Part shown: piece by piece, positions 47,085 to 58,747 of the stretch
Layout: each line of letters begins with the position of its first letter
How positions within the stretch are numbered: the stretch's first letter is position 1
Origin: Neckera pumila
Lineage: Eukaryota; Streptophyta; Bryopsida; Hypnales; Neckeraceae
Assembly: GCA_963969595.1 (NCBI GenBank)
Contig: OZ018418.1
Span: 7,817,001-7,881,000, forward strand
Direction: 5' to 3'
DNA length: 64,000 bases
Notes under the pieces: generated by a model
Told to the model about the DNA's origin: nothing
Seen by the model: the letters and a program-made list of their open reading frames with translations, nothing else
Database searches by the model: none
Program-made: the position numbers and the translations under genes

Positions 47085-47359
47085 ACATAGTATTTGCCTT
47101 CACAAGATAAACTAACATGCATAGCCTCACAAGGCTTCAAAAAAAGTGGAACTCACTCATACAGACAAATGATCCAGTCACTGAATTTCTACTAGTGAAA
47201 ATGATAACAACTTCACCCTGGATTTGATTTAATGCAATCACGTAGAAATTGCATGACATTCTTGCCATGACTCCATTCTTTAGTGCTTGTGCACATAAAT
47301 TGGCCATGCTTCATGAATCATTAAATAGAGACACGTGGGTGTGGAAAAAATAAATATAG

Positions 47360-48110
47360 AAGTTAGAAATAGTCTACACATTACTTTCAAATCCATGACC
47401 GCATTCAATTCATGACCCCTTTTTTTTAATTTGCGTTGAAACCCAAAATGAATTACAGCTGCTCTGTATTTTAGAGAATGACAAATGCATGAGTTAAAAA
47501 ATATGTGCATATTGGTTTCTTAGAAAATATATACAATTTGGAAACACTCGAGGCATTGTTTTCAAATCCATGGCCGCATTCAATTCACCATCCATTTTTT
47601 TAATTTGATGTTGAAATCCAAAAAGATTGACATTCAAGGAAATGGGGCTCTAATTTTAGTGTGCTCACAAATTCTTCATGTTTGGATTATTTACAAATTG
47701 TACAATAATTTTTCATACTCTGGGCATTCAAATTTCATGACATTTCAGTTTTTGGTTCTTTAAACTAGAAGGCAATGCATGGGTAATTGTTTTTTTGTTC
47801 TTTGTGAATGAGATTGAAGAAAAAGGGGCTGTAATTTTAGTGCACTCACAAATTCCTTATGTTTGGATTATTTACAATTTGTACTTTTTTTTTTCATGCT
47901 CTAGGCATTCAAATTTCATGACATTTCAATTTTTGGTTCTTTAAACTACAGGGCATGGGTAATTCATTTTTTTTTTCTTTGTGAATGACATTAAAAAAAA
48001 TGGGGCTCTAATTTTAGTGCGCTCACAAATTCTTTATGTTTGGATTATTAACAACTTCTACATTTTTTTTCATGCTTTTTGCATTCAAACTTCATGACAT
48101 TTGAGTTTTT
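47360..48110 (+). repeat. Tandem array 3 of the ~176-180 bp repeat family
   Basis: TCACAAATTC starts at 47665, 47846 and 48022 (periods 181 and 176 bp). Each unit continues ATGTTTGGATTATTTACAA, CATTCAAATTTCATGACATT and GGTTCTTTAAACTA. An earlier subtype (CAAATCCATGACCGCATTCA at about 47390 and again at 47565) has a period of about 175 bp. The ACAACTTCTACATTTTTTTT block is shared with arrays 1 and 2. Confidence 0.8.
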
Positions 48111-48116
48111 ATGGAC

Positions 48117-48170
48117 CTCGTTGGAAACGCAGACGCTCCCAACATTGGGAACGTTGACGTTTCCAACGAG
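48117..48170. repeat. GC-rich hairpin with 13 bp perfect arms
   Basis: CTCGTTGGAAACG (48117-48129) and CGTTTCCAACGAG (48158-48170) are exact reverse complements. The loop holds an inner mirrored pair (TCCCAA / TTGGGA). It is much more GC-rich than the AT-rich array that ends at its left edge and may mark an element end. Confidence 0.75.
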
Positions 48171-48749
48171 TAATGCTCGGAACGGAGAACGCCGGGAGCG
48201 TTTGACTAGGGTGGCAATTTTGGGTGAGCGATCTTAAGTGATGTTGGGTGGGCGGTTTTGGGTGAGTGTCTAATTAGGGTGGCGATCAAAATTGAGGATT
48301 GGATCCTGCAATTCAAGGTTTCCTTTTTTTTCAGGAATTGCCATTGCGGCCTGAGCTCTGAACTACCTTCAATTTTCCAGCTCCTCATCACCATCTCCAA
48401 TTGCTGTTCCCGTAGACCCGTAGACATTGTGAACACTGAAATCTTCCTCACTTCAATAATAAATAAAATCTTCAACAAATTGCACAATTTCCAATCAACA
48501 AAGCCAAATCAGAAAAAAAAATCTAGCTAGATATGCTGAGGATTCATTAAAGCATTTCAAAAGATTCAGTGACAAAAATCAAAGTAGGAGCAGTTGCAAC
48601 ATGCTTAGAGTAACTCTTGAATGTACACATCACTTCCTACACCTGTGTATGAAGTGGTATCTTGTATGACGTATATCTAAAAATATTGTGTTATCTTCCA
48701 TGCAACAAAATAGAAAAAAAAAAATTTAGTTGAAGTTGACAATTATGTA

Positions 48750-49640
48750 ACTTGCACTAGTTCCCGTGAAGCCCCGGACGCTGGTGTCTGATACTTTTGC
48801 TAATGACCTCCACTGGATTGTTTATAAGAGTTGCTTTGATTGGGGGTGCCACTCCCTACAAGAAAATTAAATCCGTTGAAGCCTTAAAAGAAAATTGCCC
48901 CCGAAATAAGAATCAAAACCTTGTATTTAAGCATCAACAACAAGGTCATCATAGAAAACAAATAGAAACTTCAAACCTATGGTCACCGCTGGCAATGCGG
49001 CAATTTCAGGTGCAAGGACAGCCTCCTCTTGAGCAACTTGGTACTGGTAGTATTTCTACTCCGCACATTGGGTATCAAAGAGAAAGATTTACACTCCTAC
49101 ATTCATAGAAATCAGTCATTGTCCCATAGAGGCTTTAGCTAGATTCATTTAGGTCCATTCAAAAGTAACAAACAACAGGAGATCGGCATACACAATCAAT
49201 TATAAACAAAGAATTGCATCCAACAATTGTAGGTGAAGCCCGAAGCAATAACCTGAAAGGAGTGTTTCCAGGGTTTTTGTGACGCATAATGTCTTCAAAT
49301 TGACATCCATTCTTTGCAACAAAGTCACCTTTAGCAAGTTTATCAGCCACCTTCTTCACCAGAAGGAGGTGGTGGAACTATTACACAAGAGTCAAAAACA
49401 AAAAAAGATTAGAGAATCCCCGCCTTCCGTCAAGGAAACCTACTCCTACAAATGGCATTTAACAAGTGGTCTACACCAAGTCCCCCAAAACAAAAAAATA
49501 CTCCAAAGTTTGGAACAGATAGTAAATAAGAAGTTCTCATACCAGAATTCTTGGGCTCGAGAGTTACGCTTCTTGGGGCAGAACCAAAAATTGTCGATGC
49601 AGAGCAATACTATGGATGTGAAGATTGAGTACTGGCAAGC
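48750..49640 (-). pseudogene. SURP-domain splicing factor (SUGP1-like) exons, decayed
   Basis: Four exon-like blocks lie in minus order with plausible splice sites: about 49640-49543 (ending SAPRSVTLEPKNS), 49377-49253, about 49085-48987 and 48855-48750. The second encodes VPPPPSGE, then after a frameshift KKVADKLAKGDFVAKNGCQF and EDIMRHKNPGNTPFR, the first half of a SURP (SWAP) module. The third gives FDTQCAE*KYYQYQVAQEEA with TAG replacing Tyr, the second half of the module. The fourth, SGTPNQSNSYKQSSGGH*QK then YQTPASGAS, resembles the region after SURP in plant SURP/G-patch proteins. Such proteins act in branch-site recognition. The G-patch and N-terminus were not found. Two stops and a frameshift suggest a pseudogene or captured gene fragment. 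Confidence 0.65.
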
Positions 49641-49644
49641 GCCA

Positions 49645-52644
49645 ATTCAACCACCTGCTTATACTCCAGGTCAGCAATACTACATAGAGCAATTAGTTGC
49701 CCCCTCGGACTGCGCCAAAAGCCTAGCTTTCCTTTCCCCTCCAATTCCCCTTACTCAAATAGAGATTTATTTTGTTCTCATGTTATAACAGACGCTAAAT
49801 GAAACTACCATGTCACCCCCATCCCGTTCTATTGACTTCAGCAGGAGCAACATCATCGCAAACCATCATCAAGAATGGAAGCAAGAAGAAAGGAGCAACA
49901 ACAAATTCTGGCAACCTATACCTCAAGTCGGACTCCTGTCACTGAATGAACTTTTGTTTATGTGTCATGCAAATCACAAAATGCAACTCATCACAAGGTT
50001 CATGGCACTCTTAACTCAAACCATCAGCCACCCTGCTCTACTACATCCAAGGCTTTGTGTCGATAATTTCACCGCTTTAAGACGCCGATTAATCAAAAAT
50101 TTGATGGGGTGAAGATGCAAACTACTAATCACGCTTCTTCAAAAGGGATCCGCGAAACTGGAGTCCCCTGCAACGTGATCTAAACACACCAATCGGCTAA
50201 CTGACGGAGCTTCGGGACGAGCAAAAGAGAGTGCAAATCCTAATTTCACGCAGGCCTCTGGTTGATACTGTAGTACGACGCAAGGGGAGGATCAATATGT
50301 TTGGACAAATGATTTTTTGCTTATCATCCGCTTTATCTGTTCGTGGACTGCAGGGTCGATGGAAATTATTATTAATTAATTCTAAAAATACAGTAATTCT
50401 AATATAAATTCTAACATCATACTATTAAAATCACAACGACCTCTATAATATCATAATTCAATTTTGAACAATATTATAGAAATTCAATTGCTTTTGTAAT
50501 AGCCATAGGATACTTTTTTCTATATATTATATATTCTTTTTATGAAATATTTGAAAATCAAATGGATACTTATATAAAAATTTCAAAGAAACTTTTCAGA
50601 CAACAAAACTATAGATAAATTCCATGTCTTTTTCAAATGTGATATTAAAGAATAAGGAAGCACCAACTGCTAGTCATACTACTAAAATCATAACTCCCTT
50701 TGTAGTATCACAAATGCTACCATTAATAATAGGGGCTCATGCTTGCTATGCTACGCATTCATTGTATCACATATTAGTAAAATTTTCATATATTTGAATA
50801 GAATGCATGATAATGATTTCAATAAGTCTTTGAAATAATTAATTTTAATATTTTGTAAAAATATTTTCAATCATGCATACATAAAAATAATATTTTCACA
50901 CAATGTTATATTACAAAAATAGAGTAGTAGTTTGCAATCACCTCTGTAATATCACTTTTACAGCTTTTATGATTTCAAAATTCTATTGCTACTACCAAAT
51001 GATTTGAGAAATTTCATCAATTGAAGCGATTTTGGATTTCACAACAATGAAGTTGTTCATGAAGTTTTTGAAATTTACAAGTTTTTCTTTTCAATATACC
51101 AAGTTTTTGGATTGCCATTGTTTGTAACAATTGAGTCAACTTCTGAATGCATTACAATAAATGTGTATCTATAGTATTTCTATTGTAAATTTTCATTGTA
51201 CATTGCAAAATATGCTTATTTATAAACAAAATTATACAAAGATTTTTGTAATTTTATTTGAAGCTTTACTGAAATTTTTGTTTTGCATTTTATCTAATAC
51301 ATAAAAATTCTAATAAAATTCTAATGATGAATGCGTAGCATAGCTAGCGCCAACCGCTAGTTAATTCTAAAAACATGCCAATAGTGTTTTTGAATTTTCT
51401 TTTCATAATTTTTTTTTAATGGTGAAAACAATAATCTCATAGAAACAATGCTATTTTTAACTCTTATCAAACCTTATTTTTCATTTAAAAAAATTTCTTT
51501 TTCTTTTTTTTAAATTACTAGAAAGGAAGCATGTGTCAACCCTACTATGCCTTTTGGAGGATATATAGTAATTAATGGAATCCAAAATTTGCCCCGACAA
51601 ATGTAACTAACTTTTTAGTATTTTGTAATTAGAATTTGAAATCTCTATTAACCCCTAAAGGATTGGAAGGGTGTCCAGATTTCCAAAATTGTGAAGATCT
51701 ATTATAAAATGCAACTTAGAAGAATATTTGAATGATGACTCTCAAACAATAGTTGTAAAATGCTATTTAGGATGAACAATCCGAGGATGCAAAGGGCTAC
51801 CAATAGAAAAACTACTTTGCAAAAATCAAGACAACAATCTACACTTTAGTCCTTCTAGACAAGGGTACATGCAACTCGATCGGAATTCAAGAGCAAAAAT
51901 GAATCACTAGAAGTACATAAAATGGACAAAGAACAAAGCACAAAGAAGCCTAGAGGATAGTCATCTAGAGCAACTATTCAAATACTTAAAGCTACAATTT
52001 CAGGAGAGCCGGAAACAAGAAAAAACGAAAACAAAAAGAGCAAGAAATCCTTAAGATACACTGGCACTAACAGTGCACTTTAGAACTTCACAAAGCTTTG
52101 CAAACCCTCTTGAAAATCATTAATACCTAAAATAACGCATTAATGAAGACCTGAGAAATCACATAGGGGTCTAAAAAGTCCCATTGTTGATAGACACAGA
52201 TGAGTGCAGGACAAACAATGACTATATAGAGCTACAAATCTCTCCACAAGGAAATTTATAAAGATAGAGGGGATTGGAAATAAAGGCATAGATACAACAT
52301 CCTACAGGCCTATAGTATCTCCAGATTGCTATGCATGTGCAAGTAGCAAGTAGCAAGGGAATTCACAAAATCCAATAGGTATATTGAATCTTAAGAGACA
52401 TGGAGTGGTTCAATGTGTGTTGTTATTATGATGGAGTTTGCGTTTTCATGAGCATATGATTTGGCGAGTAGATACTATGCAATGTCAAATTAGAGTTTTT
52501 GACCCAATTGATCATCTAGACTTGCGAATGCTCATGTAGTGATTGTGCTCAAGTTGTTTCTGTTCTAGTTCATATTGGTTGATGAAGAGGATGGACTCGT
52601 GTGTTGATGTTGCTGTTTTGATTGCTTTGAACGAATAATCTTAA
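49645..52644. other. Long stretch without a supported gene
   Basis: 50150-52600 is very AT-rich with no frame of interest. Plus frames at 49279-49788 and 49810-50112 partly overlie the SURP-pseudogene exons in other frames and look non-functional. The sentence-like GATGAATGCGTAGCATAGCT at 51325-51345 partly mirrors GCTTGCTATGCTACGCATTC at 50741-50760, a possible boundary pair of a ~600 bp repeat. Confidence 0.4.
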
Positions 52645-53536
52645 CCCCTAAAGGCCCAAAAGCCCCTCGGGGGACACTTGGGATTTCGGGCAAGCTTGTG
52701 TGATCTGAAATTTTGGCAAGATTTTTTGAAACTTTTTTTGAAGATAGGGAATCACATGAGCTTTCTAAAAACATATTTTTGTTTCAATCGGTACCTGGGA
52801 GAAAAAGTTATGCCACCTGAAGTCAAAAAAGCAACTCGCCGGGCAGAAAAAAAATTGTAAGAAATTGTATTTTAAAAAAAAAAAAACTCTCAAAGATCAT
52901 GTTTTTGTCGACATTTGAAGCTTTGATTCATTCTAAATGGACTCATAATGAGAAAGTTATAGACAATCTTGTTTTTTGGGCAATCTAGCACCTTTTTCAA
53001 AAAAAGACTTATAGAATTCACTTTTGAATGCAATTTTCAATTTTTTTCAAATTTTCTTTTTGGAAAGGGTTAAATTTGTTTGCAAGAAAAATCTCACCTT
53101 TGGAATTATGGTGTTTTAATTCCACCTAAGAGCTATTAATGATTTACCTACTTCTACTTAACAATTTTTATATATGTGAAAATCAAGTTTTGACATTCTA
53201 AATTTTTTTCATAACTCTCAATTCAAATGTTCAACAAAGAAGAATTTAGCCCAATGGTGTGTAGTGCAAAGAAAATCTACAACTGGACGTCAAAGTCATC
53301 TGAAATTGCAAGCCAAAGTTCAAAAAAACTTCTTTTTTCAACTTCAAATGCTAATATCTTCCAATTTGTACGGTCAAACTTCATGAAATTCTTACCACAT
53401 ATTCTAAGACAAGTGAAGTACAAGATCCTATGGTTAGATTGTAAGAAAAAAGTTTTTTTGGTTTTTTAAGTGATTGTAGCAAAAATGGCAGTTTTTTGTG
53501 GTTTTGGAGCCAAAAAATGCCTTGCACCTTTAAGGG
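52645..53536 (+). mobile_element. TTAA-type element copy b
   Basis: CCCCTAAAGGCCCAAAAGCC follows TTAA (52641-52644). The right end, read on the other strand, is CCCTTAAAGGTGCAAGGCAT, flanked by TTAC (53537-53540), one change from TTAA. It is 892 bp and non-coding (short frames only). It is the same family as copies a, c and d. Confidence 0.7.
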
Positions 53537-53839
53537 TTACAAAATTGAAGGTCTATGCTTTTAGAGCTGACTGCTAACTTCTTAGAGATCTGTCCCTTTT
53601 CTTATTTATGTGGATTGCTCTGCTTTTCTAGTCACTTTATCTTGAGAATTTTAGAGTGCATCAAAATGTTGATAAAGTATTCAGTGAGAACTCAAATGTT
53701 TGGGAATTTCGAGCAAGCTGATTTTGGTATCTTTTCTTTTTGACTTTGAATGAAGAGCATGTGATACCATGGCATCCCACTTTCACTCAATAGAAGGATA
53801 AATTAGGCTTCTGTGAACCTGCTTATAAACCTACTTGTA

Positions 53840-54245
53840 TTTCAGGCTATTACAGTTATATGATCACTCGGTAACTTTTCATTGTAGAGGATTGAGGTTC
53901 AATTGCGTAGATTTGTGTGTTTTTTGTGTGTGCTTTGAGTACGTACATGCAATGGGTAATACATTCAAAATGAAATTGAATAAATTATCATGTTTGAAAC
54001 CTACAATAGAGATGATTAACACTTCAACTTCTAGCTACCTACAAAAAGATGTTGTAGAGATTCCACCTTGCCCCAAAAGAGCTAGACATTAAGCATTCAT
54101 TACAAAGAAATAGTCTACATTGTTGCACCTACATAATTATTTTCAATGCATTCTTTAGAAATAAATAAATAAAAACTATTAATTAAAAAAAATTAAATCT
54201 TTATAATAAATCCAACTTTCTTCAATATATCATTTTATACGTGAT
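53840..54245. other. Stretch without a supported gene
   Basis: A plus frame at 53835-54092 has no recognised domain. The rest is AT-rich. Confidence 0.3.
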
Positions 54246-56290
54246 TCTTGCATACATGAGTTGTTGATTCTTTAAACTATAGGGCATTGGTTATTTTGTT
54301 TTCTTTGTGAATTACATTCAATAAAATGGGGTTCTAATTTTGATGCGCTCACAAATTCTTTATGTCTAGATTATTTACAACTTGTACATTTTTTTTTCAA
54401 GCTCTAGGCATTCAAATTTCATGACATTTGAGTTTTTGGTTCTTTAACCCCTAAAGGCCCAAGGCCTCTTTTCTACCAAAAAACATCCAAAACTGCCATT
54501 TTTTTAGCAAAGAGTGAAAAAAAATTAAAAATGTTTTTTTGCACATCTAACCACAGGATCTTGCACCTAACTAGTATAAAAATGTGTGGAAAAAATTTCA
54601 GATTTTTTGATCGCACAGATTGCAAGATATCTACATTCAAAGTGAAAAAAACAAAATTTTCAGCACACTGTGGGAATGGATTTTTTGACTTTGAACATTT
54701 TTAACTTAGAAATTTTGCAATACAAAGTTTTGAGCTTTAAATGTTTATAGTGGAGAATTGAGTTGACAATCTACCAAAAAAAAAGGATCCAAAAAAACTT
54801 AATTTTCATTATTGAAAAATTTGTTAAGTAGAAGTAGGTACGACATAGAAGGAAAATCTAAAATATTCATATATTTTAGATGGAACTAAAATGCACTAAT
54901 CCCAATGGTGAGATTTTTCTAGCAAATAAACTAAACCATGCCAAAAAAAAAATTTGATAAATTTGAAAAATTGCATTTAGAAATGAGTCCCACAAGTTAT
55001 TTTTTTCAAAAAGATGCTCTAATTGCCCGAAAAACAAGAATGTCTATAACTTTCTCATAACAAATCCAAATGAAATGAATCAAAGCTTTCTAGATAGACA
55101 AAAATATAATCTATGAGAAAAAAATACTAAAAAAAAAAAAAAAAAATTGCAAAATTTTTTGTGCTGCCTGCTGTCCTTTGTTTTGAGCTTATTTGGTCAT
55201 AACTTTTGTTCCCTAGTACCAATTGTGAAAAAAGTTATACTCCCACAAAGCTAACCAGCTTTTCTACCTCCAAAAAAAATTTAAAAAAATCAGGAGAAAA
55301 CTTCAGCCCATAGGTACCTGCCCAAAAACGCATTTGTCCCCCAAAGGGACAATGGGCTTTTAGGGATTAAATTACACGGCATGGATAACTCATTTTTTTT
55401 CTTTGTGAATGACATTCAAGAAAAAGGGGCTCTAATTTTAATGCGCTCACGAATTCTTTATGTTTGAATTATTTACAACTTATACATTTTTTTTTCATGC
55501 TCTGTGCATTCAAACTTCATAACATTTGATTTTTTGGTTCTTTAAGCTATAAGGCATGGGTAGTTGATTTTTTTTTGTGTGAATGACATTCAAGAAAAAG
55601 GGGCTCTAATTTTAGTGCACTCACAAATTCTTTATGTTTGGATTATTTACAACTTGTACTTGTTCTTATTCATGCTCTTTGCATTGAAATAGTTCATTAC
55701 ATTGGGTTTTTGATTCTTTAAACTATAGGACATTAGTAATTCTGTTATCTTTATGAACTACATTCAATAAAATGGGGTTCTAATTTTAGTGTGCTCACAA
55801 ATTCTTTATGTTTGGATTATCTACAACTTGCAAATATTTTCTTCATGTTCTTTGCAATCAAATTTCATGACATTCCGGATTCTAATAATGGATAATATAT
55901 CCCATGTATGATTTTTATGAGATTCCTTGTATAAAATACAGTGACAATTTTATTTAATTCTCATGAATGGTCTTAAATATGCAGCCAGCTTCATGAATGA
56001 TTAAAGATGATGAATTTATTTTTCTATACAAGTTGCAAATAGTCTAGGCATTACTTTCAAGTCTATGGTCACATTCAATTCACTACCCATGTTTTTTATT
56101 TTACATTGAAACCCAAAAAGAATGGTCCTTGCCCTATATTTTAGAAAATCACAAACGCTTGAGTCAAAAAATAAGTGCACCCGGGCTTCTTAAAAAATAT
56201 GTACAAGTTGAAAATAGTCTAAGCATTACATTCAAATCCATGGCCTCATTCAATTCACCATACAATTTCTTTCTGTACGAACATGCATTG
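54246..56290 (+). repeat. Tandem array 4 of the ~175 bp repeat, interrupted by a TTAA-type element
   Basis: The CTCAC(A/G)AATTCTTTATG block occurs at about 54349, 55446, 55621 and 55795. Subtracting the 919 bp inserted element and one TTAA from the first interval leaves 174 bp, equal to the other periods (175, 174). At 56040-56290 the second subtype (CATTCAATTCACTACCC, period about 168 bp) follows, as in the 47-48 kb array. Confidence 0.8.
54448..55366 (-). mobile_element. TTAA-type element copy c, in tandem array 4
   Basis: Both flanks are TTAA (54444-54447 and 55367-55370). Ends: CCCCTAAAGGCCCAAGGCCT at the left and, on the other strand from the right, TCCCTAAAAGCCCATTGTCC. It is inverted relative to copy b. 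CCC-type termini with a TTAA duplication are the hallmark of piggyBac elements. No transposase frame is present, so it would be non-autonomous. Confidence 0.8.
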
Positions 56291-56357
56291 TCTTTATGGT
56301 TTATGGACTTGTAGTTTATGTAAGTACAGGACATGGCCTACGGATTTTTTGAGCTGC

Positions 56358-56387
56358 AAACCCTAAACCCTAAACCCAAACCCTAAT
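56358..56387 (+). repeat. Interstitial telomere-like repeat
   Basis: The text AAACCCTAAACCCTAAACCC followed by AAACCCTAA is four consecutive plant-type CCCTAAA-like units with one missing T. Confidence 0.75.
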
Positions 56388-56399
56388 TCTATTCCTTAA

Positions 56400-57375
56400 A
56401 TCCTAAACTCTAAAGCCGCCATGTGTAAAATCGCAAGGAATTTGCCAAAAGCGACAACAATGAGGCTTCCTTATTTGACAGCAAGACACCTGCAAAAAAA
56501 CAAGTAGAAAATTCAGCGTGGATTGTAGAAATAGAGCTTGCACTGGTGTTCCGTGGTTTTGTGAATTAAGCACTTGGAAGCAAATAAATCAAATGCAACA
56601 ATAGCAGGGAATTGTTAGAAGCAGGTGGTTTTGTAGATCTTTTTTAAGTACAGTTCAATTTTTGACCTAGAGTGAACTAAAAGCGCCTCCAAAATGGGAT
56701 GGCATTAATTTATGTTGCTAGGCGTTTCGAACGCCAAATTCTGGCATCCGTTGGCTTTGAGGGATTTTGAATCTTCAAAGTTTTGCACCTTTTGACTTCA
56801 AGAAATTTTGGATCTTTTGATTTTTGCGCCTTCTTTCCTTCCCGTGCCTTCCTCTCGCAAGGCTCCTCCTCTGCCGAACACCTTGACGTTGTCGGCTTTT
56901 CTCTCTGGCACAAGCAAGCAGCCTTAGCGATTCACTTGCGTTGCTGCTTCTGCATCCCTTCCGTGCACTGCATTGCCTTTTGATCTGCGGGAGTTATTGT
57001 GTACCTCTTCCGATTCTATGTACTTCGTGAAGTGTGTGACAATCGTGCTCTGTTTATTAAGATCCGTGTGTAGTATGCAATCTTGTTCATTGTCCCAATT
57101 GCGCAAAACCTTGTTTTTCATGTTTCTGGAAACCTCATTTCTCTCATTTTTGATGCTTATCCAACCTACACACATTTCATATTCTTTACTTCCTTGCATG
57201 CAATATCAATAAATAAATTATTGATGTTTTGGTTATTTAGCAATTTTGTATGCAAGCATCACTTTTTGAATCTTTGTAATATTCAATTGTTATTGGTTCC
57301 ACGTTTTTTGGTGGAAATGTCGGAAGTATTTTCATGTAAAGTTATGTTTACATTGGGAATTGTGTACTTTCTTTT
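56400..57375. other. Stretch without a supported gene
   Basis: 56700-57000 is pyrimidine-rich and less AT-rich (several CTTCC/CCTC runs), as in a leader sequence. It ends at a pyrimidine-rich TTTCTTTTCCAG near 57379, which could be a splice acceptor for the following fragment. Confidence 0.3.
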
Positions 57376-57378
57376 CCA

Positions 57379-57685
57379 GAGTATGTTGTGAAGGCTCCAG
57401 GAGACTCTTTTGCAAGGTGTGCTCAATGTGATACATATAGGCAATTAAAGAGCACTTGCACACCACATTCTCCCGCACAAAATAAGTGGGCTACACTTTT
57501 GCAAACTCACCTTGTGGAGTAGAAGGTCCACAATGAATTGTATTATGCAAATTGTTATATTTTTGAGAAATACTCTGAAAAAATGCTCACCATTATCCAT
57601 GATAAAATAGATCACTCAAAGATTGCTTCTCCCCATTTCTCTCACAAGACCAAAGCAGGGTTGTCTTGTTTGACATGTTCTTGAA
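57379..57685 (+). pseudogene. DUF7869-family fragment, second copy
   Basis: It reads GDSFARCAQCDTYRQLKST, then NKWATLLQTHLVE*KVHNEL, YYANCYIFEKYSEKMLTIIH and DKIDHSKIASPHFSHKTKAG before a stop. It aligns with 20880-21130 of the copy at 19338-22669 (FAKCTLCNYL ... IIHNKMDTAKTALP), preserving the two-Cys pair and the His-x-Lys-(Met/Ile)-Asp motif. Only this ~100-residue segment is present. The THEDID half was not found nearby. Confidence 0.6.
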
Positions 57686-57879
57686 GTTTGGTGTTGTATA
57701 GGATGTCTGATGTCGCATTTCGTATAAGACAAAGTGTCAAACAGCCATTGCATCCCGTCGCGTAAGGATAAAAAATTTACCCCGCAGTAACTTCATTTTG
57801 ACTACATGGCAGGCTGTGAAAATCGATGAGGAAATCCAAACCCACGTCAGCGTGGGTGACTTTGGGTGGGGGCGTGTGC

Positions 57880-58310
57880 AGGTCTAACTAAGGCAACTTC
57901 GGGTCCAAAATTTAGGGCAACCTCGGGTTCAGGCTGTTGGGCGACTTCGGGTTCAGATTCGTGGGTGACCTCGGGTTCACAAGGCTACACGACTTTTGGT
58001 TCAAAACGCTGAGCAAACTCGGGTTGACAATGCTAGGTGACTTCGGGTTCAAAATGCTGGGCAACCTCGGGTTGAAAATGCTAGGTGACTTCGGGTTCAG
58101 AACGCTAGGCAACTTCGAGTTCAGGTGCAACCTTGGGTTTAGATGCGACCTTGGATTCTGTAGAAGGGCAACTTCGAGTGATTAGCGACCTCATGTGAAA
58201 AGAACGGCAACGTCAGATTACAAAGCAACCACGGCTGACATTTTTGTAGGCAACCGCGGGTCCAAGAGCAACCGCGGTTGTATCCACAAGGGCGATCGCG
58301 GGTACAATTC
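57880..58310 (+). repeat. GC-rich ~24 bp tandem motif, left of the hAT pseudogene
   Basis: Imperfect units of about 24 bp have the theme GGCAACCTCGGGTTCAGAAT or GGTGACTTCGGGTTCAAAAT; about ten are regular between 57940 and 58150, looser outside. They create a spurious repetitive open frame on both strands. The same GGCGACCTCGGGT theme, same orientation, recurs at 61855-62095 on the other side of the hAT gene. Confidence 0.8.
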
Positions 58311-58747
58311 CGCAAAATACATTTTGTTTTTAGGAACTTCTATAGTTTACGTTTTGTATAGTATATCTTGGAAATTTTTGAAGTTAAAATCCCCCTCTCC
58401 AATTCAAACACATAATCAATATGAGTCCACAAGAATAATATTAGTAATAATTTTTTATATATTAGCAATAGCTCACATACATTGGTGTGAAGGAGACTCC
58501 AACCGAAGTTGTACTAGCATTGAACTTCTATAGTTAGGCTTTGATCATCATCAAACCACCGGAGATAAAAACAACAAAAACAATTCAAACCATACTATGT
58601 ATGTCTCATTGTAATTGTCTAACATGCCTATTGAGGCATTGGAAAAATACTCACAAATAAGCTATTAAGCAAGGAAATTCAGCTGCAAATCTTCAATACA
58701 GAACATTTATGCTAAATCCTTATGACAATACAACATTGCATGCACAT

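Noticed and set aside
53227..53743. Plus frames of 62-80 codons
   Set aside because: They lie in or beside the non-coding TTAA-type element b, and the frames are not shared by copy c.
57937..58185. Open frames on both strands over the 24 bp repeats, giving a periodic protein, and a CRISPR-like look
   Set aside because: The frames follow from a repeat length divisible by three. Units are imperfect and contiguous with no unique spacers, and the context is a plant hAT element.
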